Under the pieces are notes generated by a model. That model saw nothing but the letters and a program-made list of their open reading frames with translations. It did not search any database and was not told where the DNA came from. A stretch of 64,000 nt of DNA, taken from positions 1-64,000 of the forward strand of contig NZ_LFLU01000009.1 in NCBI RefSeq assembly GCF_001189965.1. Reading direction: 5' to 3'. Positions 26,165 through 35,399 of the stretch are shown one piece after another. A program made the translations under genes and the position numbers. Each line of letters starts with the position of its first letter. Positions within the stretch are counted from its first letter, which is position 1. The DNA comes from Herbaspirillum rhizosphaerae. Its GTDB lineage: Bacteria > Pseudomonadota > Gammaproteobacteria > Burkholderiales > Burkholderiaceae_D.

Positions 26165-27199
26165 ATGAAAAAAATGATGTTGACGTTCGTAGGCGCAGTA
26201 GGAATGACGGCGGGTGCGGCGCAGGCGCAAGGTTCGGTGACGATCTATGGCGTGGTCGACGCCGGCATCGTCCGTGAAAGCGGAGGCGTCGCCGGTCCAA
26301 TCACCAAGCTCACCAGCGGTGTCGAATCGGGGTCGCGGCTGGGTTTCAAGGGGGTCGAAGATCTGGGCGGCGGCATGGCTGCGTTCTTCATCCTGGAGTC
26401 CGGTTTCACCATCGACACCGGCGCCCTGGGGCAAGGCGGCGCGCTATTCGGACGCACCTCCGTGGTCGGCTTGCGGCAAGACCGCAGCGCCGTCACATTG
26501 GGGCGTCAATACACGCCGCTGGCCAACGCGCAAGTCGAGAACGACCCGTTCGTTACCGGCCTGGCGGGCCAGTCGTCCAACCTCATCAGCGCCGGCGGCG
26601 TCAGCGGCAATAATCGCATGACCGACACCGTGAAATATACCTACGGCGGCGTCACCGGTTTGAACTCGGAGCTGGCCTACGGCTTCGGTGAAGTGGCGGG
26701 AAGCAGTACCGCGAGCCGCCAGCTGGGCGCGGCAATCGGGTATGGCACCGGCGCCCTGAACGTCAAGCTGGCGTGGGCCAGCGTCAATAGCAGCAGTTCG
26801 GCCAACGGCAGGGATATCTTCCTCGGCGCGCGCTACAACTTCGGCGCCGTCACCGGTTACCTCAACTATGCCATCAACAAGAACAACAGCGTGATGGGCA
26901 CCGTCAACAAAGACTCGCGGGATTATCTGGTGGGCGCCGTCATCCCGGTGGCCGTGGTGCACAAGTTCATCGTCTCTTACATCAAGAAGCAAGACCGGAC
27001 GGCGCAACACAACGATGCCAGCCAGATCGGCCTCGGCTACACCTATGCCTTGTCCAAGCGTACCGATCTGTATGCGACCTATGCGCATATCCGCAACCAC
27101 GCTGCCGCAGGAACGACGGGCTTCTATACGGTCGGCAACGCGACGGAACTGGGATCGGGGAACCAGGCCATGGGCGTGGGAATACGCCACCTGTTCTGA
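26165..27199 (+). CDS. Gram-negative porin
   Basis: This 344-residue outer-membrane protein has a signal peptide (MKKMMLTFVGAVGM, cleaved after AQA near residue 20) and the beta-proteobacterial porin start SVTIYGVVDAGI. Repeated alternating strands end in a C-terminal Phe (GIRHLF), the outer-membrane insertion signal. The start is chosen by the signal peptide and AAAGGGAG upstream. The 237-bp gap before it means that it may have its own promoter, but context suggests passage of the substrate of the upstream hydrolase. Confidence 0.9.
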   Translation: MKKMMLTFVGAVGMTAGAAQAQGSVTIYGVVDAGIVRESGGVAGPITKLTSGVESGSRLGFKGVEDLGGGMAAFFILESGFTIDTGALGQGGALFGRTSVVGLRQDRSAVTLGRQYTPLANAQVENDPFVTGLAGQSSNLISAGGVSGNNRMTDTVKYTYGGVTGLNSELAYGFGEVAGSSTASRQLGAAIGYGTGALNVKLAWASVNSSSSANGRDIFLGARYNFGAVTGYLNYAINKNNSVMGTVNKDSRDYLVGAVIPVAVVHKFIVSYIKKQDRTAQHNDASQIGLGYTYALSKRTDLYATYAHIRNHAAAGTTGFYTVGNATELGSGNQAMGVGIRHLF

Positions 27200-27365
27200 T
27201 GCAGAGTGGACGGTGCGCAGCGCTGAAACCGATGCGCACCGCCATGCCGCTGCCGGGGATCAACATGAACGCTGCGGGTGAGACGGCGCAAGGCCTGCCT
27301 GACGTCGGCCATCAGGCCATTTGATACGGCCCGGCAATTTTTGAAAAATCCGGCGGCTTCCCTTG

Positions 27366-28004
27366 TCAGCTCTTCATGCCATAGGTGCTGAACACCAGAT
27401 GCACTCCCAGTGCGGCGATGATGCCGGCAGCGAAACGATCCAGCGTCTTCTTACTTCGCAAATAGAGATCGCGGGGGGCTTTGCTTGAGAAACAGAGGGC
27501 GACGACCATGTACCAGCCCGACTCGACGATAAAAACCAGCGGCGGCATGACGAGGTAACACCAGAGAGGAGGATGTTGGGGCAGCAATGACGCGAAAATA
27601 CTGCCGTAGACAATGGCGGTCTTGGGATTGCTGAGCTGAGTCGCGACACCGATCCAAAACGAATGCCTGAGTCCTCTTGATGCTGTGCGCGCGAGATTAT
27701 CGATGACAAGGGGCGCGCTTGCGGATCGCCATATTTTGGTCGCCAGGAAAACAAGATAGGCTCCCCCAATGATTTTCAAGGTCACGTAGAGCCAGGAGAC
27801 GGCAGTCAGCAGCGAGTAGAGGCCCGCCAGCGCCACGCCACTGAACAGAATTCCGCCCAGACCCATTCCCAACGCGGTTGCAATCCCGTCTCGCCGCGAC
27901 AAGCCGATCGCATTTCGTACGACGAGCACAAAACTCGGCCCGGGACTGATTGCACCGATTAACAGCGCCAGTAATATCGATGCGATAGCAACGGAATCAG
28001 ACAC
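27366..28004 (-). CDS. LysE-family amino acid exporter
   Basis: This 212-residue membrane protein has six predicted segments and the LysE/RhtB signature LIGAISPGPSFVLVVRNAIG near residues 16-35. It exports amino acids or homoserine lactone-like molecules. The start codon is GTG at 28004 with GGGAG upstream. The substrate is unknown. It is leftward, 119 bp beyond the end of the TetR gene. Confidence 0.87.
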   Translation of the reverse strand: MSDSVAIASILLALLIGAISPGPSFVLVVRNAIGLSRRDGIATALGMGLGGILFSGVALAGLYSLLTAVSWLYVTLKIIGGAYLVFLATKIWRSASAPLVIDNLARTASRGLRHSFWIGVATQLSNPKTAIVYGSIFASLLPQHPPLWCYLVMPPLVFIVESGWYMVVALCFSSKAPRDLYLRSKKTLDRFAAGIIAALGVHLVFSTYGMKS

Positions 28005-28123
28005 GGTTTATTTCTCCCTATTGGTGGATGAATTTCAGGCCGCTTCCGGCAAAGTTATCCGAATCAACGCGCTGAGACAAATGCTTCCGTCCGCAAGGAG
28101 AATTCTGCATGCCGTGCGGCAAT

Positions 28124-28693
28124 TCAGGGGATGAGCCCGGCAACGCGATAGCTGTCGAGGACTTCGTCGTAGACGGCGACGTCGTTCTGTCCACGCGCCA
28201 GCAATTGCGCGCCGCCGATGGCGGCAAAGATGCCGAGCGCGCGGTGCCGGAGGGCTTTTTTCTGTTTCGGATCGGCTTGTTCCAACGACAGCAGGGTGGT
28301 GATCCAGTCGATGTTCACGGCGTTGAAGCGGTCTACCTCCGCGCTCACTTCGGGCGGCAGATCTTCGTGCTCGGCAGACATGATGCCGCACAGACACATG
28401 CGGTTATCGTCGATCAGCGCCGCGCGAAAGATGTCGGTGTACTTCTTCAGGCATGAACGCTGGTCCTTGTAGCCCGCCATCAATTCGCTCAGATACGCGA
28501 TGCCGTCGTCGGTATAACGGCGCGCGATCGCCGCGCCCAGGTCGCCCTTGGTCGGGAAATGGTAGTGGACGCTGGCGCTCTTGATGCCGACTTCCGCCGC
28601 CAGGTCGCGAAAGCTCAGCGCACTATAGCCATGCGCCTGCACGGTCTTGCGTGCGGCGCTCATGATTTTCTCTCTGGTATCTGTCGCATTCAT
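28124..28693 (-). CDS. TetR-family transcriptional repressor
   Basis: This 189-residue regulator has REKIMSAARKTVQAHGYSALSF and the recognition helix VGIKSASVHYHFPTKGDLG (helix-turn-helix at residues 25-50), with a ligand domain behind. It is divergent from a glutathione S-transferase gene, and two matching palindromes in the spacer are ideal operators. It should repress GST and itself until an electrophilic compound binds. Confidence 0.9.
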   Translation of the reverse strand: MNATDTREKIMSAARKTVQAHGYSALSFRDLAAEVGIKSASVHYHFPTKGDLGAAIARRYTDDGIAYLSELMAGYKDQRSCLKKYTDIFRAALIDDNRMCLCGIMSAEHEDLPPEVSAEVDRFNAVNIDWITTLLSLEQADPKQKKALRHRALGIFAAIGGAQLLARGQNDVAVYDEVLDSYRVAGLIP

Positions 28694-28702
28694 CGTGCAA
28701 AT

Positions 28703-28771
28703 CTCTCTATCGATAGATAGTTGTTGACAGGAGCATTGTACTTCTTTAATGTCTATCTATCGATAGATAGA
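28703..28771. promoter_or_regulatory. twin palindromic operators in the TetR // GST spacer
   Basis: A perfect 20-bp palindrome at 28752-28771 (centre TATCGATA) and an 18-bp copy with one mismatched pair at 28703-28720 have centres exactly 50 bp apart, close to five helical turns. A candidate promoter for the GST gene, TTGACA (28724-28729) and TTTAAT (28745-28750), lies between them. TetR dimers on both sites would cover it. Confidence 0.7.
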
Positions 28772-28836
28772 TGAATGAGTAAATCGATCAGCCAACCAAT
28801 TGACCACCAATTAACCAACAGACAGGAGTTTCAACA

Positions 28837-29523
28837 ATGAAGATCTACGACCGCCCCGGTTTCCCCAACCCCGCCCGCATCCGCATCGTTCTCGCACAAA
28901 AGGGCCTGGATGCGCAGGTCACGTTTGAATCCGTGGACCTGATCGGCGCCGAGCACAAGCAGGCCGCCTATCTGGCGAAGAACCCCTCCGGCGTTCTGCC
29001 GCTGCTGGAACTGGATGACGGCACCCTGATCTCCGAGAGCACCGCCATCACCGAGTATCTTGACAACCTCGACGGCAATCCGGTGCTGACCGGCCGCACG
29101 CCCAAGGAAAAAGCCGTCATCCACATGATGCAGCGCCGCGCCGAAAACGGCCTGATCGACGCGGTGGGCATCTACTTCCACCACGCCACGCCGGGCCTGG
29201 GCAACGATCTGCAAAAGTACAAGAGTCCGGAATGGGCGCATCGCAAGGAGTGGGGCGAGCGTGAGCGCGAAAAGGCGCTGCAGGGAATGGTTTACTTCGA
29301 TCAGGTGTTGCGCACCAGCAGTTTCGTCGCCGGCGAGCAATTCTCAATGCCGGACATCACCGTCTTCGCCGGCCTGGCGTTTGCCGATGCAGCCGGCATC
29401 CCCATCGCGGAAGAACTCACGGCATTACGTGCCTGGCGCGCCAAAGTGGCGGAGCTGCCCGCCGTCAAAAACCGCAGCGGACAAATGTTCGTCGCGGAAG
29501 ACCTGCGCCGTCTCGGATTCTGA
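28837..29523 (+). CDS. glutathione S-transferase
   Basis: This 228-residue protein has the thioredoxin-fold N-terminus (MKIYDRPGFPNPARIRIVLAQKG) with NPSGVLPLLELDDGTLISES, the glutathione-binding segment, and an all-helical C-terminal domain from about 90. It conjugates glutathione to electrophiles or acts as a dehydrogenase or peroxidase in the cytoplasm. A TetR regulator is divergent. A strong terminator follows at 29643. Confidence 0.9.
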   Translation: MKIYDRPGFPNPARIRIVLAQKGLDAQVTFESVDLIGAEHKQAAYLAKNPSGVLPLLELDDGTLISESTAITEYLDNLDGNPVLTGRTPKEKAVIHMMQRRAENGLIDAVGIYFHHATPGLGNDLQKYKSPEWAHRKEWGEREREKALQGMVYFDQVLRTSSFVAGEQFSMPDITVFAGLAFADAAGIPIAEELTALRAWRAKVAELPAVKNRSGQMFVAEDLRRLGF

Positions 29524-29642
29524 TGACGTTGGCATGCGGAAATCAGGAAATGCCCGATAGTCCGGAAGCGGCGTGATCGATAAAGTAACACCTGACATCA
29601 CGTCGTCTCCTCTCGGTCGAAAGACTGATTCGCCCGCCGTCG

Positions 29643-29668
29643 GCCCGCGCCGATCGCGGGCTTTTTTA
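29643..29668 (+). terminator. rho-independent terminator after GST
   Basis: GCCCGCG and CGCGGGC (29643-29649 and 29655-29661) form a stem with a five-base loop, followed by a run of six T residues. It ends the GST transcript. Confidence 0.75.
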
Positions 29669-30175
29669 TTTCTTCGAGAATCTAGCCATGCAGACATCCG
29701 CCAGATAGGTGCCGTCAGGAAGCTTGATACGTTTCTCAAAACGCCCTTCCTCGACAAAGCCGAAACGCCGGTACAGATGTCTGGCAACGGCATTGCTTTC
29801 ACGCACTCGCAATTCAATCTTCTCGACCGCAGGATGGTCTTCGGACCACTGCAATACCGCACCCATCAAATGCGTCCCGACGCCGCGCCCGGTATGGCCG
29901 GGATGCACAACAACCGTCAGTGAAAACACGTGTGACATCGCACTCAGCGGCAAAGGCTCAAGCAAGGCATGGCCGGCCATCTCGCCGTTCAACTCTGCGA
30001 CCAGGTAAACGCCGGCGGTCGCCAGCCACGCAATCTTGTCTTCGAAACTGCTGACGGAGAACTCATGCGGAAGAGAAATCAGCAGTCCGGGCGTCTTGCC
30101 GGTTTTCCGTTCCGCCGCGCAGAGTGCCTGCGCGTCGCCCGGCACGGCATGTCGGGTAGTGATCGTTCCATCCAT
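29666..30175 (-). CDS. GNAT-family N-acetyltransferase
   Basis: This 169-residue enzyme has the acetyl-CoA motif HPGHTGRGVGTHLMGAVLQW and RVRESNAVARHLYRRFGFVEEGR (motif B region), typical of RimI-like GNATs. It acetylates small amines or protein N-termini in the cytoplasm; the substrate is unknown. Start 30175 is preferred over 30214 because the fold begins there and AAGGA lies 11 bases upstream. Confidence 0.85.
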   Translation of the reverse strand: MDGTITTRHAVPGDAQALCAAERKTGKTPGLLISLPHEFSVSSFEDKIAWLATAGVYLVAELNGEMAGHALLEPLPLSAMSHVFSLTVVVHPGHTGRGVGTHLMGAVLQWSEDHPAVEKIELRVRESNAVARHLYRRFGFVEEGRFEKRIKLPDGTYLADVCMARFSKK

Positions 30176-30380
30176 ATCGATAAGGTCCTTGATGTAAAGA
30201 CAAGTTTTACACATGAATCGGCAGTAAGAACGCCAACGTCACACGTCTGTCAAAAAGCATCTTTAGAATCCCGGCAAACGCGCAATTCAGCATTGCACCT
30301 ACCGGAGCCGGCGGTCGGGAAATATACCGGCACCACCATACCATTGCATCATCCGCCACGCGGATGTTGTATTGCGCGAC

Positions 30381-30396
30381 ATCGCGATATCGCGAT
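30381..30396. repeat. perfect 16-bp palindrome upstream of a chemoreceptor
   Basis: ATCGCGATATCGCGAT is its own reverse complement and sits 115 bp before the chemoreceptor ATG at 30511, in the 335-bp gap after the GNAT gene. It may be a regulator site. The gap shows no gene. Confidence 0.35.
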
Positions 30397-30510
30397 ACTC
30401 GTCACACTCGCATCAGGCGCGGCAGCGCACGCCCCCATCCGGCTCGCGTTCCGACCTCCCATGTTCACAAACTGGTCATATTCCTTGCTCATACTGCGAG
30501 GTCTTTAGCC

Positions 30511-32604
30511 ATGCCAGTGAGGTCGCCCGTGAACGCCCTGTTACTCCCCGCCACCAGATTGATGGAGCAGTTGCGTCTGCTGCCCAAGTTCTTGCTTGTG
30601 TCGCTGGTGTTCATCCTGCCGCTGGGTCTGGTGACCGGCTTGCTCTTCAACGAATTGCAAAAATCCATCGCCTTCGCCGAGCTGGAGCAAGACGGCCTGC
30701 GCTATGCCGTCAAGGCGGAAGATATCCACGTCCTGCTGCAACGCCATCAGGCGCTGCGCTACATGGAGCTCGGCGGCAACGCCAAGATGCAGGCGCCGGC
30801 CAAGCTGTTGCAGACATCGATTTCCAATAAGCTGACCGAGTTCGAGCGCGATGGCGCGACGGTATCTCGCATCGGCCTGCACGACGCGCTCGCCGACATA
30901 CAGAAAAAATGGACCGCGATGCAGCAACAGACGGACGTGAAAGCCAAAGACGACTATGCTGCGCACGCCGCCCTGATCGCGCAAGTGCAAAAGTTCCGGA
31001 CCGGCATCGCTGACCGCACTAATCTGCGCCTCGATCCGGAAACCAGCACGCATTATCTCGCGCTGACTCTGCTGGACAACATCCCCGCCGTCACCGAAAA
31101 CCTGCTGACCATCGGCGGCCGCGGCGCCGCCTACATCGACACCGGCTTGCTGGAAGCGAACGAAGAAGTCATGCTCGCCTCGACCGTGACCAGCGGCAAA
31201 ATCGAGCTGACGCAATTGTCAGAAAAACTCAATGCGCTGTTCTACGACACGCCGGAATGGAAGGCGCAACTGAGCCGGCAGGTGGCGTCGCTGCCGGTTG
31301 CCGCCGCTTTCTTTGAGCGCGCCACCAACGAAGTAATGAAGTCGCTGGACCAGACCTCCGGCGAGCAATTCATCGGCGCCGCCGAGCAGGCCACGCAACA
31401 ACTGCAGACGCTGTCGGGCGCGGCGACGACTTTGCTTAACGATCAGCTGGCGCAGCGCGTAGGACACTACCAGGAGCGTCGCAACCTGATCATGGCTGCA
31501 GTGCTCGCGGTGCTGGCGCTGGCGGGCTATCTGCTGGCGGGGTTTTATAACTCCTTCAGGGAAGAAATCGGCTTCCTGAGCAGTGCGGTGGAAAGCACCG
31601 CCGCCGGCGACCTGCGCCTGCAAAGCGTGTCGCACGGCAAGGACGAGATTTCGGCGCTGGTCGGCGCTTTCAGCAACATGAACGTGAGCCTGGCGCAATT
31701 GATTTCCAATGTGCGCCGCAGCGCCAAGGTCATCACGGCAGCTTCGCGTGAGATCGCGATCGGCAACAACGACTTGTCGCAGCGCACCGAGTCGCAGGCG
31801 TCCAGCCTGCAGGAAACCGCATCGTCGATGGAAGTGCTGACCGCCACCGTCAAGAAGAATGCCGCCAATGCCGAGCATGCCAATGCGCTGGCCTTGTCGG
31901 CATCCAACTTTGCCGTCAAGGGCGGGCAAGCGGTCGGCGATGTGGTCGAAACGATGGCGTCCATCAAGCAAAGCTCGGACAAGATCAGCGGCATCATCAG
32001 CGTGATCGACGGCATCGCCTTCCAGACCAATATCCTGGCGCTGAACGCGGCAGTCGAAGCAGCACGCGCCGGCGAGCAAGGACGCGGATTCGCGGTGGTG
32101 GCGTCGGAAGTGCGCGTGCTGGCGCAACGCTCCGCGGCTGCGGCAAAAGAAATCAAGGGACTGATCGACGACTCGGTCGGCAAGGTTGAAGCCGGCGGCC
32201 GTCAAGTGCAGGGCGCTGGACAGACCATGAACGACATCGTCAATTCAATCAATGAAGTGGTCGGCATCATGTCCGAAATCACGACCTCCAGCCAGGAGCA
32301 AAGCGCGGGCATTGCCGAGGTGGGCGGCGCGATGGCGCACATCGATTCCATGACGCAGAGAAACGCCGCGCTGGTGGAAGAGGCCGCGGCGGCAGCCGAG
32401 AGCCTGCAACAGCATGCCGGTCTGCTGGCCAGCGCCGTGAGCGTGTTCAAGCTGGAAGAGGAAACAGAGAATGCCGACGCCCACGCGGAACATGTCATCG
32501 CGGCGCCGACGGCGACCGTGCAGCGTCTCGAGGACTTCGCACACAAGCCGGTGCGCAAGGCGCCGGCATCGCCGGCTGTTGCCGTACAACGCCGCATCGC
32601 TTAA
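30511..32604 (+). CDS. methyl-accepting chemotaxis protein
   Basis: This 697-residue chemoreceptor has a TM at about 21-42, a periplasmic domain of about 270 residues, a second TM near 330-350, HAMP and a signalling domain with the hallmark hairpin tip ([20 protein letters not shown]). There is no C-terminal pentapeptide tether; it ends in [14 protein letters not shown]. The ligand domain resembles long helical (HBM or 4-helix) sensors. It reports ligand state to CheA/CheW. Start 30511 precedes a basic n-region and the first TM. Confidence 0.92.
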   Translation: MPVRSPVNALLLPATRLMEQLRLLPKFLLVSLVFILPLGLVTGLLFNELQKSIAFAELEQDGLRYAVKAEDIHVLLQRHQALRYMELGGNAKMQAPAKLLQTSISNKLTEFERDGATVSRIGLHDALADIQKKWTAMQQQTDVKAKDDYAAHAALIAQVQKFRTGIADRTNLRLDPETSTHYLALTLLDNIPAVTENLLTIGGRGAAYIDTGLLEANEEVMLASTVTSGKIELTQLSEKLNALFYDTPEWKAQLSRQVASLPVAAAFFERATNEVMKSLDQTSGEQFIGAAEQATQQLQTLSGAATTLLNDQLAQRVGHYQERRNLIMAAVLAVLALAGYLLAGFYNSFREEIGFLSSAVESTAAGDLRLQSVSHGKDEISALVGAFSNMNVSLAQLISNVRRSAKVITAASREIAIGNNDLSQRTESQASSLQETASSMEVLTATVKKNAANAEHANALALSASNFAVKGGQAVGDVVETMASIKQSSDKISGIISVIDGIAFQTNILALNAAVEAARAGEQGRGFAVVASEVRVLAQRSAAAAKEIKGLIDDSVGKVEAGGRQVQGAGQTMNDIVNSINEVVGIMSEITTSSQEQSAGIAEVGGAMAHIDSMTQRNAALVEEAAAAAESLQQHAGLLASAVSVFKLEEETENADAHAEHVIAAPTATVQRLEDFAHKPVRKAPASPAVAVQRRIA

Positions 32605-32631
32605 GTTCTACCTCAAGCGATACCGCACAGC

Positions 32632-32650
32632 CCCGGCCTGCAAGGCCGGG
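32632..32650. terminator. possible hairpin between convergent genes
   Basis: CCCGGCCT and AGGCCGGG (32632-32639 and 32643-32650) form an 8-bp stem with a three-base loop between the chemoreceptor and the solute-binding gene. A second, GC-rich hairpin follows. There is no strong T-tract, so termination is uncertain. Confidence 0.4.
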
Positions 32651-32682
32651 CGCAACGGCCGTTTCTCCGGCCGGTTTCTGAA

Positions 32683-33570
32683 TCAGTCGCCGGCCTTGGC
32701 GACGATAGCGCCTTCGATACCGTTCTTCGCCAGCGAGGCGGCGACAAAACCGGACGCCTTCATCTCTTCGACAAAGCCGGCCAAATAAGCCGCGGCGGCG
32801 TCGCCCCTGGCCTTGGGCACGCCCATCGCCTGGCGGATCACCATGAAGCGCTGCGGCAAAATCCGCATGCCGCCGACCCTGGCTGCATCCTGTTCAAGCT
32901 GTTGCTTGACGCCGGCCGCCACGCTCAGGTTCTGGTCGATAAAACCTTGCACCACGGCAGGCGAAGTCGGGATGCGCACGATGGTTGCCTGATGCAGTTC
33001 GCGTGAGAGGAACAGGTCGTAGGCGCTGCCCTTGCCGACGGCGACGGTGATGCCGGCCTTGTCGACCTGTTCATTGGCCGTGATCGGCGAGTCGTTGCGC
33101 ACGGCGTAGAAACCTTCGATCAGCACATACGGACCGGTAAAACTGATCTCTTGCGCGCGCTTGGGATCGACCGCGAAAAAGCCGATGTCGGCCTTGTCCT
33201 GCTCGATGTTTTCCACCGAATTGCCGGCCGACTTCACCGCCACCAGTTGCAGCGGCACGCCCAGCCGTCTGGCCAGTTCTGTCGCCAGATCGACCGAAAC
33301 CCCGACCGGCGCGCCGGTCTTGGGATCCAGGTTCGCCAATACCGGATTGCCGAGATTGATCGAGGCGCGCAAGGCGCCGTGCGGCGCAAACAGCGCCGCC
33401 ATGGAGGGGTTTGCCGGTGCGGAGGAGGGGGTGGCTTGCGTCATCGTGGTTCCTGGAGTTTGCGCCTGTGCGGCGGCGTTGCATGTCAGCAGAACCGTCA
33501 GTGTCGATAGCGCCGCGATTGCCGATATCGCCGCCGTCCGGTTCTTCAGTGTCGTGAATGTCTTCATCAT
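32683..33570 (-). CDS. family 3 extracellular solute-binding protein
   Basis: This 295-residue exported protein has a signal peptide (hydrophobic residues about 13-30, AQA cleavage near 37). The amino-acid-binding fold shows VGVSVDLATELARRLGVPLQLV and DIGFFAVDPKRAQEISFTGPY, the SBP_bac_3 pattern. It captures a polar amino acid or similar ligand. No permease or ATPase lies next to it, so it may feed a distant transporter or a sensor. It is convergent with the chemoreceptor. Confidence 0.85.
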   Translation of the reverse strand: MMKTFTTLKNRTAAISAIAALSTLTVLLTCNAAAQAQTPGTTMTQATPSSAPANPSMAALFAPHGALRASINLGNPVLANLDPKTGAPVGVSVDLATELARRLGVPLQLVAVKSAGNSVENIEQDKADIGFFAVDPKRAQEISFTGPYVLIEGFYAVRNDSPITANEQVDKAGITVAVGKGSAYDLFLSRELHQATIVRIPTSPAVVQGFIDQNLSVAAGVKQQLEQDAARVGGMRILPQRFMVIRQAMGVPKARGDAAAAYLAGFVEEMKASGFVAASLAKNGIEGAIVAKAGD

Positions 33571-33677
33571 CTTGCTGTGGCCTCGTTATTATCAGTCTTG
33601 TCGATTCGTCTTGCCTGATGCACAACACCGGATGATGACACAACGCCGAAGAGCGCGTCCTCGCAGATCCGGCAAGA

Positions 33678-34400
33678 TCAGGCAAACACGCTGCGCCACC
33701 AGGCAATCGCGCGGGTGAGGAAGCTTTCTTCCTCGGCGAAGAGATAAGGCTTCTTCACGCGCAGGCGCTCCAGGATTTCCTTCTCGTCCTTTTCCTTGAC
33801 CGAGCCGTAGGCGATGCCCAGCTTCAGCAGGCTGCGCAACGCGCCGAGCTTTTCATGCGCGACGCTGCCGCGGGCGTGTTCGACGGCGATCTTGGCGTCG
33901 TGCAGTTGCTGCGCCAGCGACGCCGCAAGCCGCCAGGCCGGCGTCTTCAGTTTCTCTTCCACGTGGGCGATGCTGACCGCCGACGATTTGATCTGCGCGG
34001 CCAGGATGTCGATCTGCGATTCATCGCCCTTGGCCTGCTTGACGATGGCCGTGGACCACGCCTTGGACGCCGCCGTCAGATCGTCCGAGCCCCAGTCCTG
34101 GCGCACCGCGATATGGAAGCCGTAGTTCGACGCCTGCGAAATCAGGATCGCCACCACGTCCGGGAAATCCTTGTCCAGCGCGCGCTTGGCCCATGCGTAC
34201 TGGCCCGACATCATCAGATGCTGCACGGCTTCTTCGGTCAGGAAGGTCGTGTTGTCTGATAGTTTTGCCAACAAAAAATTGTCGAACGACGGCGACACAA
34301 AACCGGAGTCGCACTTCAATGACAGGCGGATGAAGTTCTTGAACTCGCGATCCAGCGAGTCATAGACTTCATCCTTGACGTTCATGTTGATTTTTTTCAT
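33678..34400 (-). CDS. conserved-looking hypothetical protein
   Basis: This 240-residue soluble helical protein begins MKKINMNVKDEVYDSLDREF and ends with VKKPYLFAEEESFLTRAIAWW. GGGAGAAG lies close to the ATG at 34400. There is no signal peptide or TM. A repeated helical pattern (LTAASKAWSTAIVKQAKGDE, LAAQIKSSAVSIAHVEEKL) suggests a coiled or alpha-solenoid fold. Neighbours give no functional hint. I do not recognise the family. Confidence 0.6.
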   Translation of the reverse strand: MKKINMNVKDEVYDSLDREFKNFIRLSLKCDSGFVSPSFDNFLLAKLSDNTTFLTEEAVQHLMMSGQYAWAKRALDKDFPDVVAILISQASNYGFHIAVRQDWGSDDLTAASKAWSTAIVKQAKGDESQIDILAAQIKSSAVSIAHVEEKLKTPAWRLAASLAQQLHDAKIAVEHARGSVAHEKLGALRSLLKLGIAYGSVKEKDEKEILERLRVKKPYLFAEEESFLTRAIAWWRSVFA

Positions 34401-34601
34401 GTTCTTCTCCCGGAGTACTGCCGTGCACGTTAAGACTTTAGTGGCGAATCCTTCAATGTCAATCTTCGAACCGGTTTGGGGCAAAGACGCTGACGATGGA
34501 GAATGTTTCGCACTGGATGTTTGTTAACGGCAAGTATGGCGGAGAACTTTATTGCAGGAAATATTTTTCCGCGTAAAAACCGGCGTGCGCGCCGATTTTG
34601 C

Positions 34602-35381
34602 TCAAAGAGTGATGACTAAAAACAAACGTTGGAAAGGCAGCAAGGTCGTGCCGTCCGCGCCGGCCGGATAGGCCTCGCGCATCTGCTGCGCATACGCTTC
34701 ACGGAAAGCGGCGAGACGCTCGCCCTGCAATTTCTCCAGATAAGGACGCAGGCTGCTACCGCTGGCCCATTGCAGCACCGGATCCGGATCGCTGAGGACG
34801 TGCAGATAAGTTGTCTGCCAGATATCAATGTTCGCCGCCAGCGGGCGCAGCAGATCGTAATAGCCCTGAGGGGGCAGCACCGAACGCCGCTCTGACACAT
34901 CGCCCAGCACATCGGCAAAAGCCGGCGAGCGCGCCAGTTGCACCTGCGCCAGACGCAAGGGCGCGTCATGCATGACCGGCATCTGCACCGCCAGGTAGCC
35001 GCCGGGCCGCAAGAAAGAGATCAGCCGCCTGAACAGCTGCGCATGGTCGGGCAGCCACTGCAGGGTGGCGTTGGTATAAATCAGGTCGAACGGGGCGTCG
35101 GGCGTCCATGCGCTGATGTCGGCCTGCAGGAAGGTGCAGCCGGGTGCTTCCTTGCGCGCTTTCTCCAGCATGCTCTCGGAGCCGTCCACGCCGTGCACGT
35201 CGGCGTCGGGCCAGCGTTGCTTGAGGATCGCGGTCAGGTTGCCGGCGCCGCAGCCCAGGTCGAGGATGCGCGAAGGTGCCGTCGCCGGTACATGGGTGAG
35301 CAGGTCGATGGCCGGGCGCAGGCGCTCATCGCCGAAGCGCAGATATTGCGACGCGTCCCACAAGTCGTTTTTGGCAAGCAT
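34602..35381 (-). CDS. tam: trans-aconitate 2-methyltransferase-like SAM enzyme
   Basis: This 259-residue class I methyltransferase has the SAM-binding motif ILDLGCGAGNLTAIL at 38-52, VDGSESMLEKAR and the Tam-like N-terminus (DASQYLRFGDERLRPAIDLL). Tam methylates trans-aconitate, a spontaneous inhibitor formed from cis-aconitate. It lies 18 bp after an MHS symporter and near an MmgE/PrpD gene, consistent with tricarboxylate metabolism. Confidence 0.85.
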   Translation of the reverse strand: MLAKNDLWDASQYLRFGDERLRPAIDLLTHVPATAPSRILDLGCGAGNLTAILKQRWPDADVHGVDGSESMLEKARKEAPGCTFLQADISAWTPDAPFDLIYTNATLQWLPDHAQLFRRLISFLRPGGYLAVQMPVMHDAPLRLAQVQLARSPAFADVLGDVSERRSVLPPQGYYDLLRPLAANIDIWQTTYLHVLSDPDPVLQWASGSSLRPYLEKLQGERLAAFREAYAQQMREAYPAGADGTTLLPFQRLFLVITL

Positions 35382-35399
35382 GATGTCTTCCGTTTCGTT

